From positions 5,022,001-5,086,000 of the forward strand of contig NZ_OZ245754.1 of assembly GCF_965227365.1 (NCBI RefSeq): 64,000 bases of DNA, written 5' to 3'. A model generated the notes under the pieces. That model saw only the letters and a list, made by a program, of their open reading frames with translations. It was not told the origin of the DNA and ran no database searches. The first letter of the stretch is position 1; the number at the start of each line of letters is the position of its first letter. Positions 17,802-26,584 of the stretch are shown piece by piece. This DNA comes from Hwanghaeella sp965227365 (GTDB taxonomy: Bacteria; Pseudomonadota; Alphaproteobacteria; UBA8366; Aestuariispiraceae). The position numbers and the translations under genes were made by a program.

Positions 17802-18494
17802 ATGCCGGCCCGTGATGATAGCCGCTTGCTGGATGAACTCACGGGCCGATTGAGGCCGCTGGGTTTGATGCTGCGCGGCGGTTTCCATGCTGGGCCGGAT
17901 GACGCTGCTCCCTCGGGCGCGGGAACAGTTCTGCTGGTTGGGAATGCCGGTCCGGAATTGTGGCGACGGAGCGGTGAGGCTCTACGCGACGAGGCGGATG
18001 CGATGGATGCCTGGACGCGCCGCGTGATGGATCCGATCGGGAAAGACATCGGTGCGACCGTTCTGTATCCGTTCGGCGGGCCGCCATATCATCCGTTTCA
18101 GCGATGGGCCAAGCGTGCGGAGGGACTTCATTCCTCGCCACTGGGTATGCTTATCCATCCCGTGTTCGGGCTTTGGCACGCCTATCGCGCTGCCTTGTGT
18201 TTTCCCGATATTCTGCCCGTGCCGGAAAGCGAGTCGACATCAAGCCCTTGTGAAACCTGCAGCGCCAAACCCTGTCTGTCGACCTGCCCGGTGTCGGCTT
18301 TCTCTGAAAAGAAGGGGTACGACGTCCCGGCCTGTGCGGCGCATCTTGGAACGTTGGAGGGAAGGGATTGCATGTCGCTCGGTTGCCGGGCGCGGCGGGC
18401 CTGTCCGGTAGGGCGCGACTTCATCTATGACCCGAAACAGGCATCATTTCATATGCAGGCCTTCCTGCATGCTCGCCAAAGCGATTCTCCATAA
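17802..18494 (+). CDS. 4Fe-4S ferredoxin-like protein
   Basis: A 230-residue protein whose C-terminal third carries two cysteine clusters, CETCSAKPCLSTCP (Cx2Cx4Cx3CP) and a CMSLGCRARRACP block, related to the ferredoxin domain of epoxyqueuosine reductase-like proteins. The N-terminal two thirds resemble the substrate domain of that wider group (GNAGPELWRR...HPFQRWAKRAEG), but a B12-binding or catalytic Asp motif was not found, so it should not be called QueG. Start at 17802 is the first ATG after the cupin gene. Its last 24 bases form part of a long inverted repeat. Confidence 0.72.
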   Translation: MPARDDSRLLDELTGRLRPLGLMLRGGFHAGPDDAAPSGAGTVLLVGNAGPELWRRSGEALRDEADAMDAWTRRVMDPIGKDIGATVLYPFGGPPYHPFQRWAKRAEGLHSSPLGMLIHPVFGLWHAYRAALCFPDILPVPESESTSSPCETCSAKPCLSTCPVSAFSEKKGYDVPACAAHLGTLEGRDCMSLGCRARRACPVGRDFIYDPKQASFHMQAFLHARQSDSP

Positions 18495-18635
18495 CCCGGA
18501 AACGAAAGGGTGAACTCGAGCCTTCCGGTCTACTGCGGCAGATGCCGAAATCGGCGTGTCGCTGAGGATTGCCGCTTCCGACCTTGCCCTTCTTCCCCTT
18601 GCGTAACCGGGTTATGGAGAATCGCTCTGGCGAGC
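18471..18635. repeat. Long imperfect palindrome with 29-bp arms between convergent genes
   Basis: Bases 18471-18499 and 18607-18635 are inverted copies over 29 bp with a single mismatch. The left arm includes the end of the ferredoxin-like gene; the right arm ends 15 bases from the stop of the converging ompW gene. The 107-base interior is itself partly self-complementary (GCCGA/TCGGC and GCGGCA/TGCCGC). It may act as a bidirectional terminator or be a small palindromic repeat element. Confidence 0.8.
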
Positions 18636-18649
18636 GATGCTCCCAGACC

Positions 18650-19300
18650 TCAGAAACGATACCCGACGCCGATACCGATGACCCACGGGTCCAGATCCAC
18701 GTCGGCGTTGATCGCGCCGCCATTGATTTTAACATCGGTATTCAGGAATATTTTCTTTACATCGAGGTTGGCGGACCAGTTGCCTCCGATGGCGACATCG
18801 ACACCGGCCTGCAAGGCGTAGCCAATGCCGTTTTCGAAATCGACGGACGTAACCGCGCCGCCAGCTGCTTCCTCATCATAGAAAAAGGTATAGTTCAGGC
18901 CGGCGCCCAGATAAGGGCTGAAACGGTTCTTCGGCAGAAAGTGGTATTGAACCGTCAGGGTCGGGGGCAATACGCCGACATCGGCCAGATCAACATCCGC
19001 GCCCAAGGTCGACCCTTCAACGTCGATGTCGTGCTTCGTCGTCGCGGCAATCAGTTCCAGCGCGATATTCTCGGTGATGAAATAGCTGATATCCACTTCC
19101 GGAACGTATTCGTTGCTGGCATCGGCCTCGCCGCCAATGACACTGATGGAACTGCTTTCATCCGGAATAAGGCCGATTCCACGGGCGCGGAGCAGAAAGT
19201 CGCCGGCTTCCTTGGTTTTAAACCCTTCGGCCAGTGCCGCGCTCGACACGAGTGTCGTGGCGACCAATGCCGACCCGATGGCAGTCTTCAAGAGATTCAT
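18650..19300 (-). CDS. ompW: OmpW family outer membrane protein
   Basis: OmpW is an eight-stranded outer-membrane barrel that takes up small hydrophobic compounds. The 216-residue protein has a signal peptide (to about residue 23, SSAALAEG), a long series of amphipathic beta strands, the family segments LPPTLTVQYHF and RFSPYLGAGLNYTFF, and a C-terminal Phe (GVGYRF) for BAM assembly. The start at 19300 follows GGGAGA. An FNR-type site lies about 125 bases upstream. Confidence 0.92.
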   Translation of the reverse strand: MNLLKTAIGSALVATTLVSSAALAEGFKTKEAGDFLLRARGIGLIPDESSSISVIGGEADASNEYVPEVDISYFITENIALELIAATTKHDIDVEGSTLGADVDLADVGVLPPTLTVQYHFLPKNRFSPYLGAGLNYTFFYDEEAAGGAVTSVDFENGIGYALQAGVDVAIGGNWSANLDVKKIFLNTDVKINGGAINADVDLDPWVIGIGVGYRF

Positions 19301-19423
19301 CTGATCTCTCCCTCTGTTTTTTGACCTGACTGCGGGTCGATTTCCCGAAGGTCGTTCGACGCCTATCTCACGACGCAGCCCGGCCCGCTCATTCAGAAAA
19401 CACACGCCGTTACAGAGGGTTCA

Positions 19424-19437
19424 TTGATCTAGATCAG
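19424..19437 (-). promoter_or_regulatory. FNR/CRP-type box upstream of ompW
   Basis: On the coding strand of ompW the site reads CTGAT-CTAG-ATCAA, one base from the FNR consensus TTGAT-N4-ATCAA. Its centre is about 130 bases before the ompW start, compatible with activation of a leader transcript. ompW is a known oxygen-regulated target in other proteobacteria. Which FNR/CRP paralogue binds is inference. Confidence 0.6.
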
Positions 19438-19489
19438 TTTTCTGCCAAAAAATGTAGGGTTTTGTCGTCCCCTTGCACCGTTGTTGCCG

Positions 19490-20083
19490 TCATGCAACGA
19501 GGGCTGCCGTCCGTTCCCGAAGAACCGGCAGTAGTTCCTCATCGAACCAGGGGTTTTTTCGTTGCCAGGCGGTCGTGCGCCAACTGGGATGTGGCGTCGG
19601 GAGAAATCCCGCCTCGAGGTGTCTTCGGAACTCGCGAACGGTGTCGGTCATGGTTCGCGCCCTGGTCTCGGGAAGATATTTTTTTTGCGCGTAACTGCCG
19701 ACAAGCAGTGTCAACTCTATACCGGGCAGAAACCTTAGCAGCCTTTCATGCCATTGCGGCGCGCATTCCGGTCTGGGCGGAAGGTCGCCGCCTTTCGGAT
19801 CGCGACCCGGATAGCAGAACCCCATGGGCATGATGGCGATTTTCGACGGGTCGTAGAAGATGTCGTGTTCAATGGCCAGCCAGTCCCGGAGACGGTCGCC
19901 TGATGCGTCGTTCCACGGAATGCCGCTCTCGTGCACCTTGGTCCCCGGTGCCTGTCCGATGATCAGCAAGCGTGCCTGGGGCGCTATCCGGACGACGGGC
20001 CTGGGGCCGAGCGGCAGATGCGCCTCGCATGTCCGACAGGCGCGGACTTCCGCTAGACAGGCTTCGAAATCATGTGATGACAT
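19490..20083 (-). CDS. Uracil-DNA glycosylase family protein
   Basis: A 197-residue member of the uracil-DNA glycosylase superfamily. Motif 1 is GQAPGTKVHESGIPWNDASG, with the conserved GQAPG loop that holds the activating water, and motif 2 is PHPSWRT near the C-terminus, the DNA-intercalating loop. The N-terminal CRTCEAHLPLGPRPV has two cysteines but not the four that bind the Fe-S cluster of family 4/5 enzymes. It is a single gene upstream of ompW and could function in base-excision repair. Confidence 0.85.
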   Translation of the reverse strand: MSSHDFEACLAEVRACRTCEAHLPLGPRPVVRIAPQARLLIIGQAPGTKVHESGIPWNDASGDRLRDWLAIEHDIFYDPSKIAIMPMGFCYPGRDPKGGDLPPRPECAPQWHERLLRFLPGIELTLLVGSYAQKKYLPETRARTMTDTVREFRRHLEAGFLPTPHPSWRTTAWQRKNPWFDEELLPVLRERTAALVA

Positions 20084-20212
20084 CCGACGGGTCCAAAGGT
20101 GCGTTTCGTGGCGGCGATGATATCGGGGAACCTATTCGATCACGGAACCTCTCTATCAGGCGCCGCCCTTTGGAAACACTTGAACAATTTTCACATTCAC
20201 GGGACCGCTGCG

Positions 20213-20944
20213 TCAGGCGGCATTCCGCATCAGCAATTCATCGACAAAGGCCGGTACCAGATCCGTCGCCTGCCCGTGTCGGCATTCATGAAACAATGAC
20301 GAGCCTTCCGACGGTTCCAGGTTCAACTCGATCGTATAGGCTTTCCCGCGGAGGCGGGCCATGCTGACGAAACCGGCCGCCGGGTAGACATTGCCGCTGG
20401 TGCCGATCGACACGAAAAGGCCGCAATGGGTCAACGCCCATTCGATCTTGTCCATATGCAGGGGCATCTCACCGAACCAAACGACATGCGGACGTTTCGT
20501 CCCGACAGATCCGCAGACGAAACAGGGGGTATCGATCGTAAGGTCCTCGAGCCATTCGCTGATATTACCGCAGGCCTCGCAGCGCACCTTCAGCAATTCC
20601 CCGTGCATGTGGACGACATCCTTCGCACCGCCGCGCTCGTGAAGATTGTCTATGTTCTGCGTCACCACCATCACTTCTTCCGGCCAGGACTCTTGCAGCC
20701 TCGCCAGCGCCTTATGGGCTTCGTTCGGATGCACGGCCGGGTCCAGCAATCCCGCCCGCCGGTGATTGTAGAATTCCATTACTCTCTCAGGGTCCCGGCG
20801 GAAAGCCTCGGGGGTCGCGACATCCTCGATCCGAACCTTCGACCAGATGCCATCTTCGTCCCGGAATGTGTCCAACCCCGATTCCTTGGAAATGCCGGCG
20901 CCGGTCAGGACGACGATTGGGACCGGGTGATCCGGAAACTGCAT
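20213..20944 (-). CDS. cobB: NAD-dependent protein deacylase (sirtuin, SIRT5/CobB type)
   Basis: Removes acyl groups from protein lysines using NAD. The 243-residue protein has the GAGISKESGLDTFRD NAD-binding motif, TQNIDNLHE, the catalytic His in HMHGEL, and a zinc site made by CEAC and CFVC pairs. The sequence MEFYNHRR keeps the Tyr-x-x-Arg pair that marks class III desuccinylases/demalonylases. It may counter the acyltransferase fusion at 38.2 kb, but that link is only functional inference. Confidence 0.93.
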   Translation of the reverse strand: MQFPDHPVPIVVLTGAGISKESGLDTFRDEDGIWSKVRIEDVATPEAFRRDPERVMEFYNHRRAGLLDPAVHPNEAHKALARLQESWPEEVMVVTQNIDNLHERGGAKDVVHMHGELLKVRCEACGNISEWLEDLTIDTPCFVCGSVGTKRPHVVWFGEMPLHMDKIEWALTHCGLFVSIGTSGNVYPAAGFVSMARLRGKAYTIELNLEPSEGSSLFHECRHGQATDLVPAFVDELLMRNAA

Positions 20945-21111
20945 GGCGTGCCCTCCAACAGCCCCTTGTCAGAAATTGACCATGGTCCGCGGTCCCGGGG
21001 CTTCATTGAACACATGGTAGCGGCTGGTTCCGACTTGGCAAAGGCCATGCCGCGCCGTAGTTGTATTTTTGGAATGGTCTATTCTCGCCTCGAAACCGCG
21101 GGAGGGATTTG

Positions 21112-21582
21112 ATGCAGGTTCTGTTTGTATGTACCGGAAACATCTGCCGGTCTCCCACGGCGGAGGCCGTGTTTCGCGACAAACTCGCCAAGGCGGGGCT
21201 AAGCGAGGCGATAAAGACCGATTCTGCGGGAACCGCTGGATGGCATGCCGGCGAACAGCCTGATCCACGTGCGCAGGCGACAATGAAGAAATACGGCATC
21301 GACTTCACCGGTGTGCGTGCCCGACAGTTGCGAGCCAGTGACTATACCGAATTCGATCTTCTCCTGGCGATGGACAACGGGCATTACGAGCACTTGCTCG
21401 CGAATGCGCCGCAAGGCGCTGGAGACAAGATCAGGATGTTCCTGGAGGTCGTCGACCTGGATGGGCTGACCGAGGTGCCGGATCCCTACTATGGCGATAT
21501 CAACGACTATGAATTTGCGTTCGGCCTGATCGAGCCTGCTTGCGAGGCCTGGGTCGAGCAGGTGAAAACCGCGGTGCGGTGA
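21112..21582 (+). CDS. Low-molecular-weight protein-tyrosine phosphatase
   Basis: A 156-residue phosphatase. The P-loop CTGNICRS (Cys7, Arg13) is at the N-terminus, the general-acid Asp lies in VPDPYYG, and the length is standard. GGAGGG precedes the ATG at 21112. Its stop overlaps the start of the next gene (GTGA), so the two are coupled. Bacterial members act on tyrosine kinases of polysaccharide synthesis or on arginine phosphate; no kinase lies nearby, and the coupled kinase-like gene suggests sugar-phosphate or protein-repair chemistry. Confidence 0.92.
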   Translation: MQVLFVCTGNICRSPTAEAVFRDKLAKAGLSEAIKTDSAGTAGWHAGEQPDPRAQATMKKYGIDFTGVRARQLRASDYTEFDLLLAMDNGHYEHLLANAPQGAGDKIRMFLEVVDLDGLTEVPDPYYGDINDYEFAFGLIEPACEAWVEQVKTAVR

Positions 21583-22436
21583 CGCCGGATCAGAAAATCC
21601 GTGTCGAGCAGGCCGCCGGTTCGCGGGTCGTACACCTATCTCCACTCACAGGCGGTTGTTTGGCCGAAGTGCTTCGGGCCGATCTTGAGGATGGCCGTTC
21701 GCTTGCCGTGAAGGCCGGAAAGAAAGCCGACCGGCTGGATATCGAAGGCCGATCTCTTCATGCCTTGGGGGAGGGGGCCGGTTTACCTGTCCCGCAAGTG
21801 TACTTGAACGATCCCGATTTGCTGGTGATGGCGCTCCTGCCGAACGACGGCAGATTGGACGCCGTGGCACAGGAAAATGCTGCCCGTTTGATCGCCGCCC
21901 TGCATTCAATGCCGCAAGAGTTCTATGGATTCACGGAGGATACGCGAATAGGTCCTCTCACCCAACCGAATACCAGATCGAAGCAATGGGTCTCATTTTT
22001 TCGCGATCAACGGCTTTTGTCTATGGGGCGGGTTGCGCTGGAGCGCGGGGGGCTGAGCGCCCCCGTTTATTCGGATTTGGAAAGAATGGCTGCTCGCCTT
22101 GACTCCCTTATTGATGAACCCGCCTATCCGTCGCTTTTGCATGGTGATCTTTGGGCAGGAAACGTGCTGACGTCCGACGGCCGGATCATGGGGTTTATCG
22201 ATCCTGCCATCTATCAAGGTGACGCGGAAATGGACCTTGCCTTTTCAACGCTGTTCGGGACGTTCGGGAATCGCTTTTTCGATGCCTATCGCGCTATCCG
22301 GCCCTTTGACTACGCAGGTTTCATGGACGTCCGGCGCGACGTTTACAATTTGTATCCATTGCTGGTTCATGCGGCCTTGTTCGGCGGGGGATATGCGAAT
22401 TCCGTTTCCCGCATCATCCGCAGAGTCGTCGGTTGA
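21579..22436 (+). CDS. Fructosamine kinase family protein
   Basis: A 285-residue protein of the fructosamine-3-kinase/aminoglycoside phosphotransferase fold, which repairs glycated amines by phosphorylation. It shows LLHGDLWAGNVL (catalytic loop HGDLxxGN), the DFG-equivalent GFIDPAIYQGDAEMDLAF and an Arg-rich N-terminal lobe with AVKAGKKADR. It starts at GTG 21579, overlapping the phosphatase stop by 4 bases. The phosphatase-fructosamine kinase pair is a recurrent bacterial arrangement and supports a joint role in deglycation. Confidence 0.9.
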   Translation: MTPDQKIRVEQAAGSRVVHLSPLTGGCLAEVLRADLEDGRSLAVKAGKKADRLDIEGRSLHALGEGAGLPVPQVYLNDPDLLVMALLPNDGRLDAVAQENAARLIAALHSMPQEFYGFTEDTRIGPLTQPNTRSKQWVSFFRDQRLLSMGRVALERGGLSAPVYSDLERMAARLDSLIDEPAYPSLLHGDLWAGNVLTSDGRIMGFIDPAIYQGDAEMDLAFSTLFGTFGNRFFDAYRAIRPFDYAGFMDVRRDVYNLYPLLVHAALFGGGYANSVSRIIRRVVG

Positions 22437-22472
22437 ATGAGTACTGGCCTGGTATCTCCTAGTCGGGGTCCT

Positions 22473-23021
22473 TTACCAGACCAGTTCCCTTAAAGGGTAA
22501 TCCGCCTCCGGTGTGTATATTGCTCCAGAATGGGAAAGAAAGCTGGAATAGAGGATGAACTCATCCGCCGGAAAGGCCGGCACATTAAGCCATGACCGTT
22601 CGGCACAATATCGTTCGACATAATCGACGCTGGCGCCTTTCAGCCGGGCCAGGGTCACATGCGGCATAAACTTCCGCTCTTCCGGTTCCAACCCGACACG
22701 GACGCAGGCGGATTCGATCTTGCGCTGAAGATGAAGCAGGCCGTCCGATTTCTCAACGCAGGCGACTATGGCGTTCGGTTTCTTCTTGGTACCGAACCAG
22801 CTGATGCCTTTCAGTTTTACCTCAAAGGCATCCGCCTGGACGCGCAGCAGGGCGTCATGCACGTCATCGGCTACATGTTCGTCGACATTGCCGACGAAAC
22901 GCAGGGTCAGATGGTAGTTTTCCGGTGGAAGCCATCGGGCGCCAGGAACACCGTTGCCGAGCCGTGACAGTGTATCGCGAACAGATACCGGCAAAGGTAA
23001 CGCAACGAACAGGCGGATCAT
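22473..23021 (-). CDS. thpR: RNA 2',3'-cyclic phosphodiesterase
   Basis: ThpR (LigT) opens 2',3'-cyclic phosphates in RNA. The two HxT motifs of the 2H superfamily are present: HLT at residues 37-39 and HVT at 121-123. The protein has 182 residues. Start at 23021 is chosen because GGGAGGA lies just upstream of this ATG; the earlier ATG at 23039 would contain that site. It is a single gene facing the fructosamine kinase. Confidence 0.93.
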   Translation of the reverse strand: MIRLFVALPLPVSVRDTLSRLGNGVPGARWLPPENYHLTLRFVGNVDEHVADDVHDALLRVQADAFEVKLKGISWFGTKKKPNAIVACVEKSDGLLHLQRKIESACVRVGLEPEERKFMPHVTLARLKGASVDYVERYCAERSWLNVPAFPADEFILYSSFLSHSGAIYTPEADYPLRELVW

Positions 23022-23147
23022 GTCGTCCTCCCGCGTCATGGGACTATGAGATCCAGCCTAACCCGATTCATTTCTTCGCATAGCAAAAAAATGGTCCCGG
23101 ACGATGGGCTCGACCGGGACCGGAAAATGCGACCGAGAGAGTCCCCC

Positions 23148-24206
23148 CTACTCGGACGTCGGAACCGGTGTTGCGCGGTGGGTGGCCTCGATCTCTTCCA
23201 AGATGTCGTCGGACAGTTTCAGGTCGGCCGAACGGATACAGCTGGCAAGCTGCTCGATCGACGTGGCACCGATGATGTTCGAGGTGACGAAGGGTCGGTC
23301 GTTGACGAAGGCAAGCGCCATCTCGGTCGGATCCAATCCGTGTTTGCGGGCGATGGCGACATATTTGGCGGCTTCTTCCATCGCTCGTGGTTTCAGGTAG
23401 CGCGGAAAATAGTCCGGGAAGAGTGTCAGTCGCGCACCATCCGGCCTGGCGCCGTCTAGATATTTGCCGCTCAACGCGCCCATGGCCAGCGGTGAATACG
23501 GCAACAGACCGCATTTCGCGCGAATGGAAATCTCCGCCATGCCGACTTCGTAATTGCGCAGAAGAAGATTGTAGACGTTCTGGACGGATTGGATGCGCGG
23601 CAAGCCTTTCGTCTCGTGCAGCTTGAGCATCTCCATCACGCCCCATGGCGTTTCATTCGATACGCCGATATGCCGGACCTTGCCCGCCTTCACCAACTCA
23701 TCCAGCGCACTCAATGTCTCCTCAAGGGGGATCGGATCGTCTTCCGGGTCGTGCTCATAGTTGAGTGTTCCGAAGGTATTGGTTTTCCGTTCCGGCCAAT
23801 GCAATTGATACAGATCGATGTAATCGGTCTGCAGCCGCTTGAGGCTTGCATCGCAGGCTTCCAGAATCGATTGCCGGTCCAGTCGGGCCTCGTCCTTGTG
23901 CAGATGCGGGCGGACCCAGGGAAACCGGGTCGTGCGGCCGAGAACCTTGGTGGCGAGGATGACCTGCTCGCGTTTCCCGGTTTTCGCGAACCAGGTCCCG
24001 ATGATCTCCTCGGTCCGTCCAAACGTCTCTTCCGAAACCGGCGTGGAATACATTTCCGCGGTGTCCCAGAAATTCACGCCATGTTCCAGCGCGTAGTCCA
24101 TTTGGGAATGGCCTTCCGCTTCTGTGTTCTGCCGACCCCAGGTCATGGTGCCGAGGCAGATTTTGCTGACGGAAAGGTCGGTCGTGCCGAGAAGGCGCAT
24201 TTCCAT
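23148..24206 (-). CDS. Aldo/keto reductase (Tas-like)
   Basis: A 352-residue NADP(H)-dependent oxidoreductase with the TIM-barrel fold. It begins MRLLGTTDLSVSKICLGTMTWG, has the catalytic region NFWDTAEMY, the lysine in LATKVLG, and IDLYQLHWPE with the catalytic His. The C-terminal Tas-like end reads LSDDILEEIEATHR. Length and N-terminal signature match Tas rather than the short AKRs. A start at 24206 is used because upstream codons are basic and unlike the family. Substrate unknown. Confidence 0.9.
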   Translation of the reverse strand: MEMRLLGTTDLSVSKICLGTMTWGRQNTEAEGHSQMDYALEHGVNFWDTAEMYSTPVSEETFGRTEEIIGTWFAKTGKREQVILATKVLGRTTRFPWVRPHLHKDEARLDRQSILEACDASLKRLQTDYIDLYQLHWPERKTNTFGTLNYEHDPEDDPIPLEETLSALDELVKAGKVRHIGVSNETPWGVMEMLKLHETKGLPRIQSVQNVYNLLLRNYEVGMAEISIRAKCGLLPYSPLAMGALSGKYLDGARPDGARLTLFPDYFPRYLKPRAMEEAAKYVAIARKHGLDPTEMALAFVNDRPFVTSNIIGATSIEQLASCIRSADLKLSDDILEEIEATHRATPVPTSE

Positions 24207-24457
24207 GGGATTTGTCCTGTGATGAAGAGGGATTGGATGTTTCGGAAGGCAGCGGATGATAGTCATGGTTTTTCCAACAGCAAACCCCCATCGGGTCAAG
24301 GTGCGCCACCTCTTGTTGCGCCGCGCCCGAATACGGTAAGACATGCTCGGAATCCGGAACAATGCGGCGCCTGAGCGGATATCGCCGCGGAAATGCCGGA
24401 AGTATGGGGCAGATCAAGGCCATGCCGATCGAGGGCGGCACGTTAGAGTGAGGACCA

Positions 24458-25336
24458 ATGCCTGAGAACCGCGCCTATTTCGTACTCTCCGCCGGACGCT
24501 CCGGAACTCAATGGCTCACGGATTATCTGCAGCGCAGTTACGATGACGTGATTACCGCCGATCATGAACCTGCCCTACCCGGTTTTCGCGTTCGGGATTT
24601 CCACAATCTCCCCTATGACCGGGAACGCGTGGATCAGATCGGCCCGGTGCGGCATCATTTCGATTACATCGGACGCGTGCTGTCGGACCGTCCGTATATA
24701 GAGACGGGATGGCCGTCCAGCAGGTTGGTGACTTATGCTGCGGACAGGTTCCCGGGCCGCGTGCGGGTTCTGCAACTGACCCGAAACCCGGTACAGAACG
24801 CCATGTCCTTGGCGGCGCAAGGCATGCACGGATCACCGCAAGCGGAAAACGACGACGCCTTGAGCACGCAGCTGGATCCTCTGGCCGCCGGTTGCCGATG
24901 GCGGCCGACGGACAACGAATGGCGCGCCTGGACCCCTTACGAACGCTGCCTCTATCAATGGTACGAGTTGCATGCTTCGGCTCAGGATCTCCAGGCACTG
25001 GTTGGTGAAAGCAATTTCCTGCATCTGCGTTCGGAAGACCTGTTCGCCGGCAGCGACGATGCCTTCGATGCCTTGCATGATTTCCTCGATCTCCCACGGC
25101 GGATATCCGGTGAGGCGGCAGCCGGACGGAAGGTCGACCGTTTCCAACGCTATGCCGATGATATCCCGGATTGGCACCTGATCCTCAAACACGATCGAGT
25201 CGTTCGACTGGCCGAGGGCATGGGCTATAATCTCGATGTCGTCGATGACGAGTCCTTGAAAGCGCGCTACGGGCAGACCTGGGGCAATTACCTACGCCGC
25301 CGGCTTGGCACGCTGAAGAAGAAGCTGGCGCGTTAG
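24458..25336 (+). CDS. Sulfotransferase-like protein
   Basis: A 292-residue cytosolic protein. The N-terminal YFVLSAGRSGTQWL is the 5'-phosphosulfate-binding loop typical of PAPS sulfotransferases, and VLQLTRNPVQNAMS fits the 3'-phosphate-binding motif (R and S). The rest, including FLHLRSEDLF, agrees with the family. The sulfate acceptor is unknown and no capsule or exopolysaccharide genes stand next to it. It converges with the FIST gene, with a 14-base gap between the two stops. Confidence 0.75.
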   Translation: MPENRAYFVLSAGRSGTQWLTDYLQRSYDDVITADHEPALPGFRVRDFHNLPYDRERVDQIGPVRHHFDYIGRVLSDRPYIETGWPSSRLVTYAADRFPGRVRVLQLTRNPVQNAMSLAAQGMHGSPQAENDDALSTQLDPLAAGCRWRPTDNEWRAWTPYERCLYQWYELHASAQDLQALVGESNFLHLRSEDLFAGSDDAFDALHDFLDLPRRISGEAAAGRKVDRFQRYADDIPDWHLILKHDRVVRLAEGMGYNLDVVDDESLKARYGQTWGNYLRRRLGTLKKKLAR

Positions 25337-25350
25337 GGTGACCGAATCCG

Positions 25351-26505
25351 TTACAGGAAGATCGCCAGCACGCCTGTATAACCGTAGAGGCGATCGCTGC
25401 TGATTTCCCCATTGGCGAAGAAGCCAATGATGGGAAAGCTGCCCAAATGGCGTTCGATCAAATCCATCTCGGTATTGTGGCGGGAAAACTGGTTCGGGCC
25501 ACGCGCGGCGCAGGAGATATAGATGCCGCCCCGGATTGCCTTGCCGCCGGCCCGGCGTTTTAGGTCCTGCAGCATGCGCTCCATATCCTCGACCGCGGTC
25601 TCGGGATCCCGCTTGCAGAACATGAGCTCGTCCCCGGCGGAGACGGATTCTCCAATCGCGATTATCTCATGATTGAGGTCGATGCCGATCAGGTTTCGGA
25701 CAAGATAGTCGCCCGTATCCGACCCCTGGACGGGCAGGGCCGTGAAGATCCGTCCCGATATCTGCTGTAGGTCATTGGCCAATTCCGGCCCGATGTCCCG
25801 TTTCATGACCTCCAGCGCCGGTTCGCCGTCGAGCGAAAAGATCACGTGCCCTTCCGCCGCCGTTACGCGGTGGCATTCACCAACCGGGCAGCAGCCCTGA
25901 CTCAGGCCGGTCTGCATCGCGACCTTGGCGGGGGAGAGCATGACACCGCTCAATCTCCGAGCGACGCCATCGGCGATCTGGGCGCAGGCACCCGGCATCG
26001 CGTTGAGGCCGCCGAAAAGATAGCCGCCACTTTTCTGTGCCAGGCATTTCAGGTGATTGGGCAGGTCGCCCATCGTCGGATCGCCATGGGTCAGGATCAG
26101 CGGCAGCATCGCGGCATCGATCCAGTCCCTGTTCTCCTCGATCACGGAATCGATGCAATCGCCGCAACCGTCCTTCACATTGAAGACCCGGAAAGCGTCT
26201 TCCGGTATGGGCATCAACAGGGCAGCCGCGGCCGGTTCCCCGAAGGCTTCGGTACGGCCCGCACAGATGCCATAGCCGACGGCGCCGACCCAATGGGGGA
26301 CGCCGGTCGTCTGACGCAAAAAGACCTCGATTTCCGCGAGGTCCTTCTGAAAATGTTCGGTCAGGTAGATGACGCCCAACCGGTGCTGCTGTTCGACAGG
26401 CCCCAGTTGCACGAGGATATCGGCAAGCGCGTTGCGCCAATCGTCGCGCTTGGCGACGCCATAACGAAACGTTCCGGAACAGGACTGCGGGGCATCATCG
26501 GTCAT
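25351..26505 (-). CDS. FIST-domain sensory protein
   Basis: A 384-residue protein of the FIST N/FIST C sensor family, thought to bind small ligands such as amino acids. The N-terminal FIST_N region holds GAVGYGICAGR and VLI-type strands; the C-terminal FIST_C has the MLQDLKRRAGGKAIRGGIYISC and PIIGFFANGEI segments that define the domain. No output domain is fused, so it probably signals through a partner not seen nearby. Start at 26505 follows the family N-terminus FRYG. Confidence 0.82.
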   Translation of the reverse strand: MTDDAPQSCSGTFRYGVAKRDDWRNALADILVQLGPVEQQHRLGVIYLTEHFQKDLAEIEVFLRQTTGVPHWVGAVGYGICAGRTEAFGEPAAAALLMPIPEDAFRVFNVKDGCGDCIDSVIEENRDWIDAAMLPLILTHGDPTMGDLPNHLKCLAQKSGGYLFGGLNAMPGACAQIADGVARRLSGVMLSPAKVAMQTGLSQGCCPVGECHRVTAAEGHVIFSLDGEPALEVMKRDIGPELANDLQQISGRIFTALPVQGSDTGDYLVRNLIGIDLNHEIIAIGESVSAGDELMFCKRDPETAVEDMERMLQDLKRRAGGKAIRGGIYISCAARGPNQFSRHNTEMDLIERHLGSFPIIGFFANGEISSDRLYGYTGVLAIFL

Positions 26506-26584
26506 GGCAGATAAACTAGCCCCGTCCGCGGATCTTTCCAGACTTGTCTGACAAGGATTTCCGATGCAGTCGGAATTCTCGACC

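Noticed and set aside
17802..18494. Epoxyqueuosine reductase (QueG)
   Set aside because: Only the cysteine clusters agree; the length is short and catalytic and B12-binding motifs were not seen.
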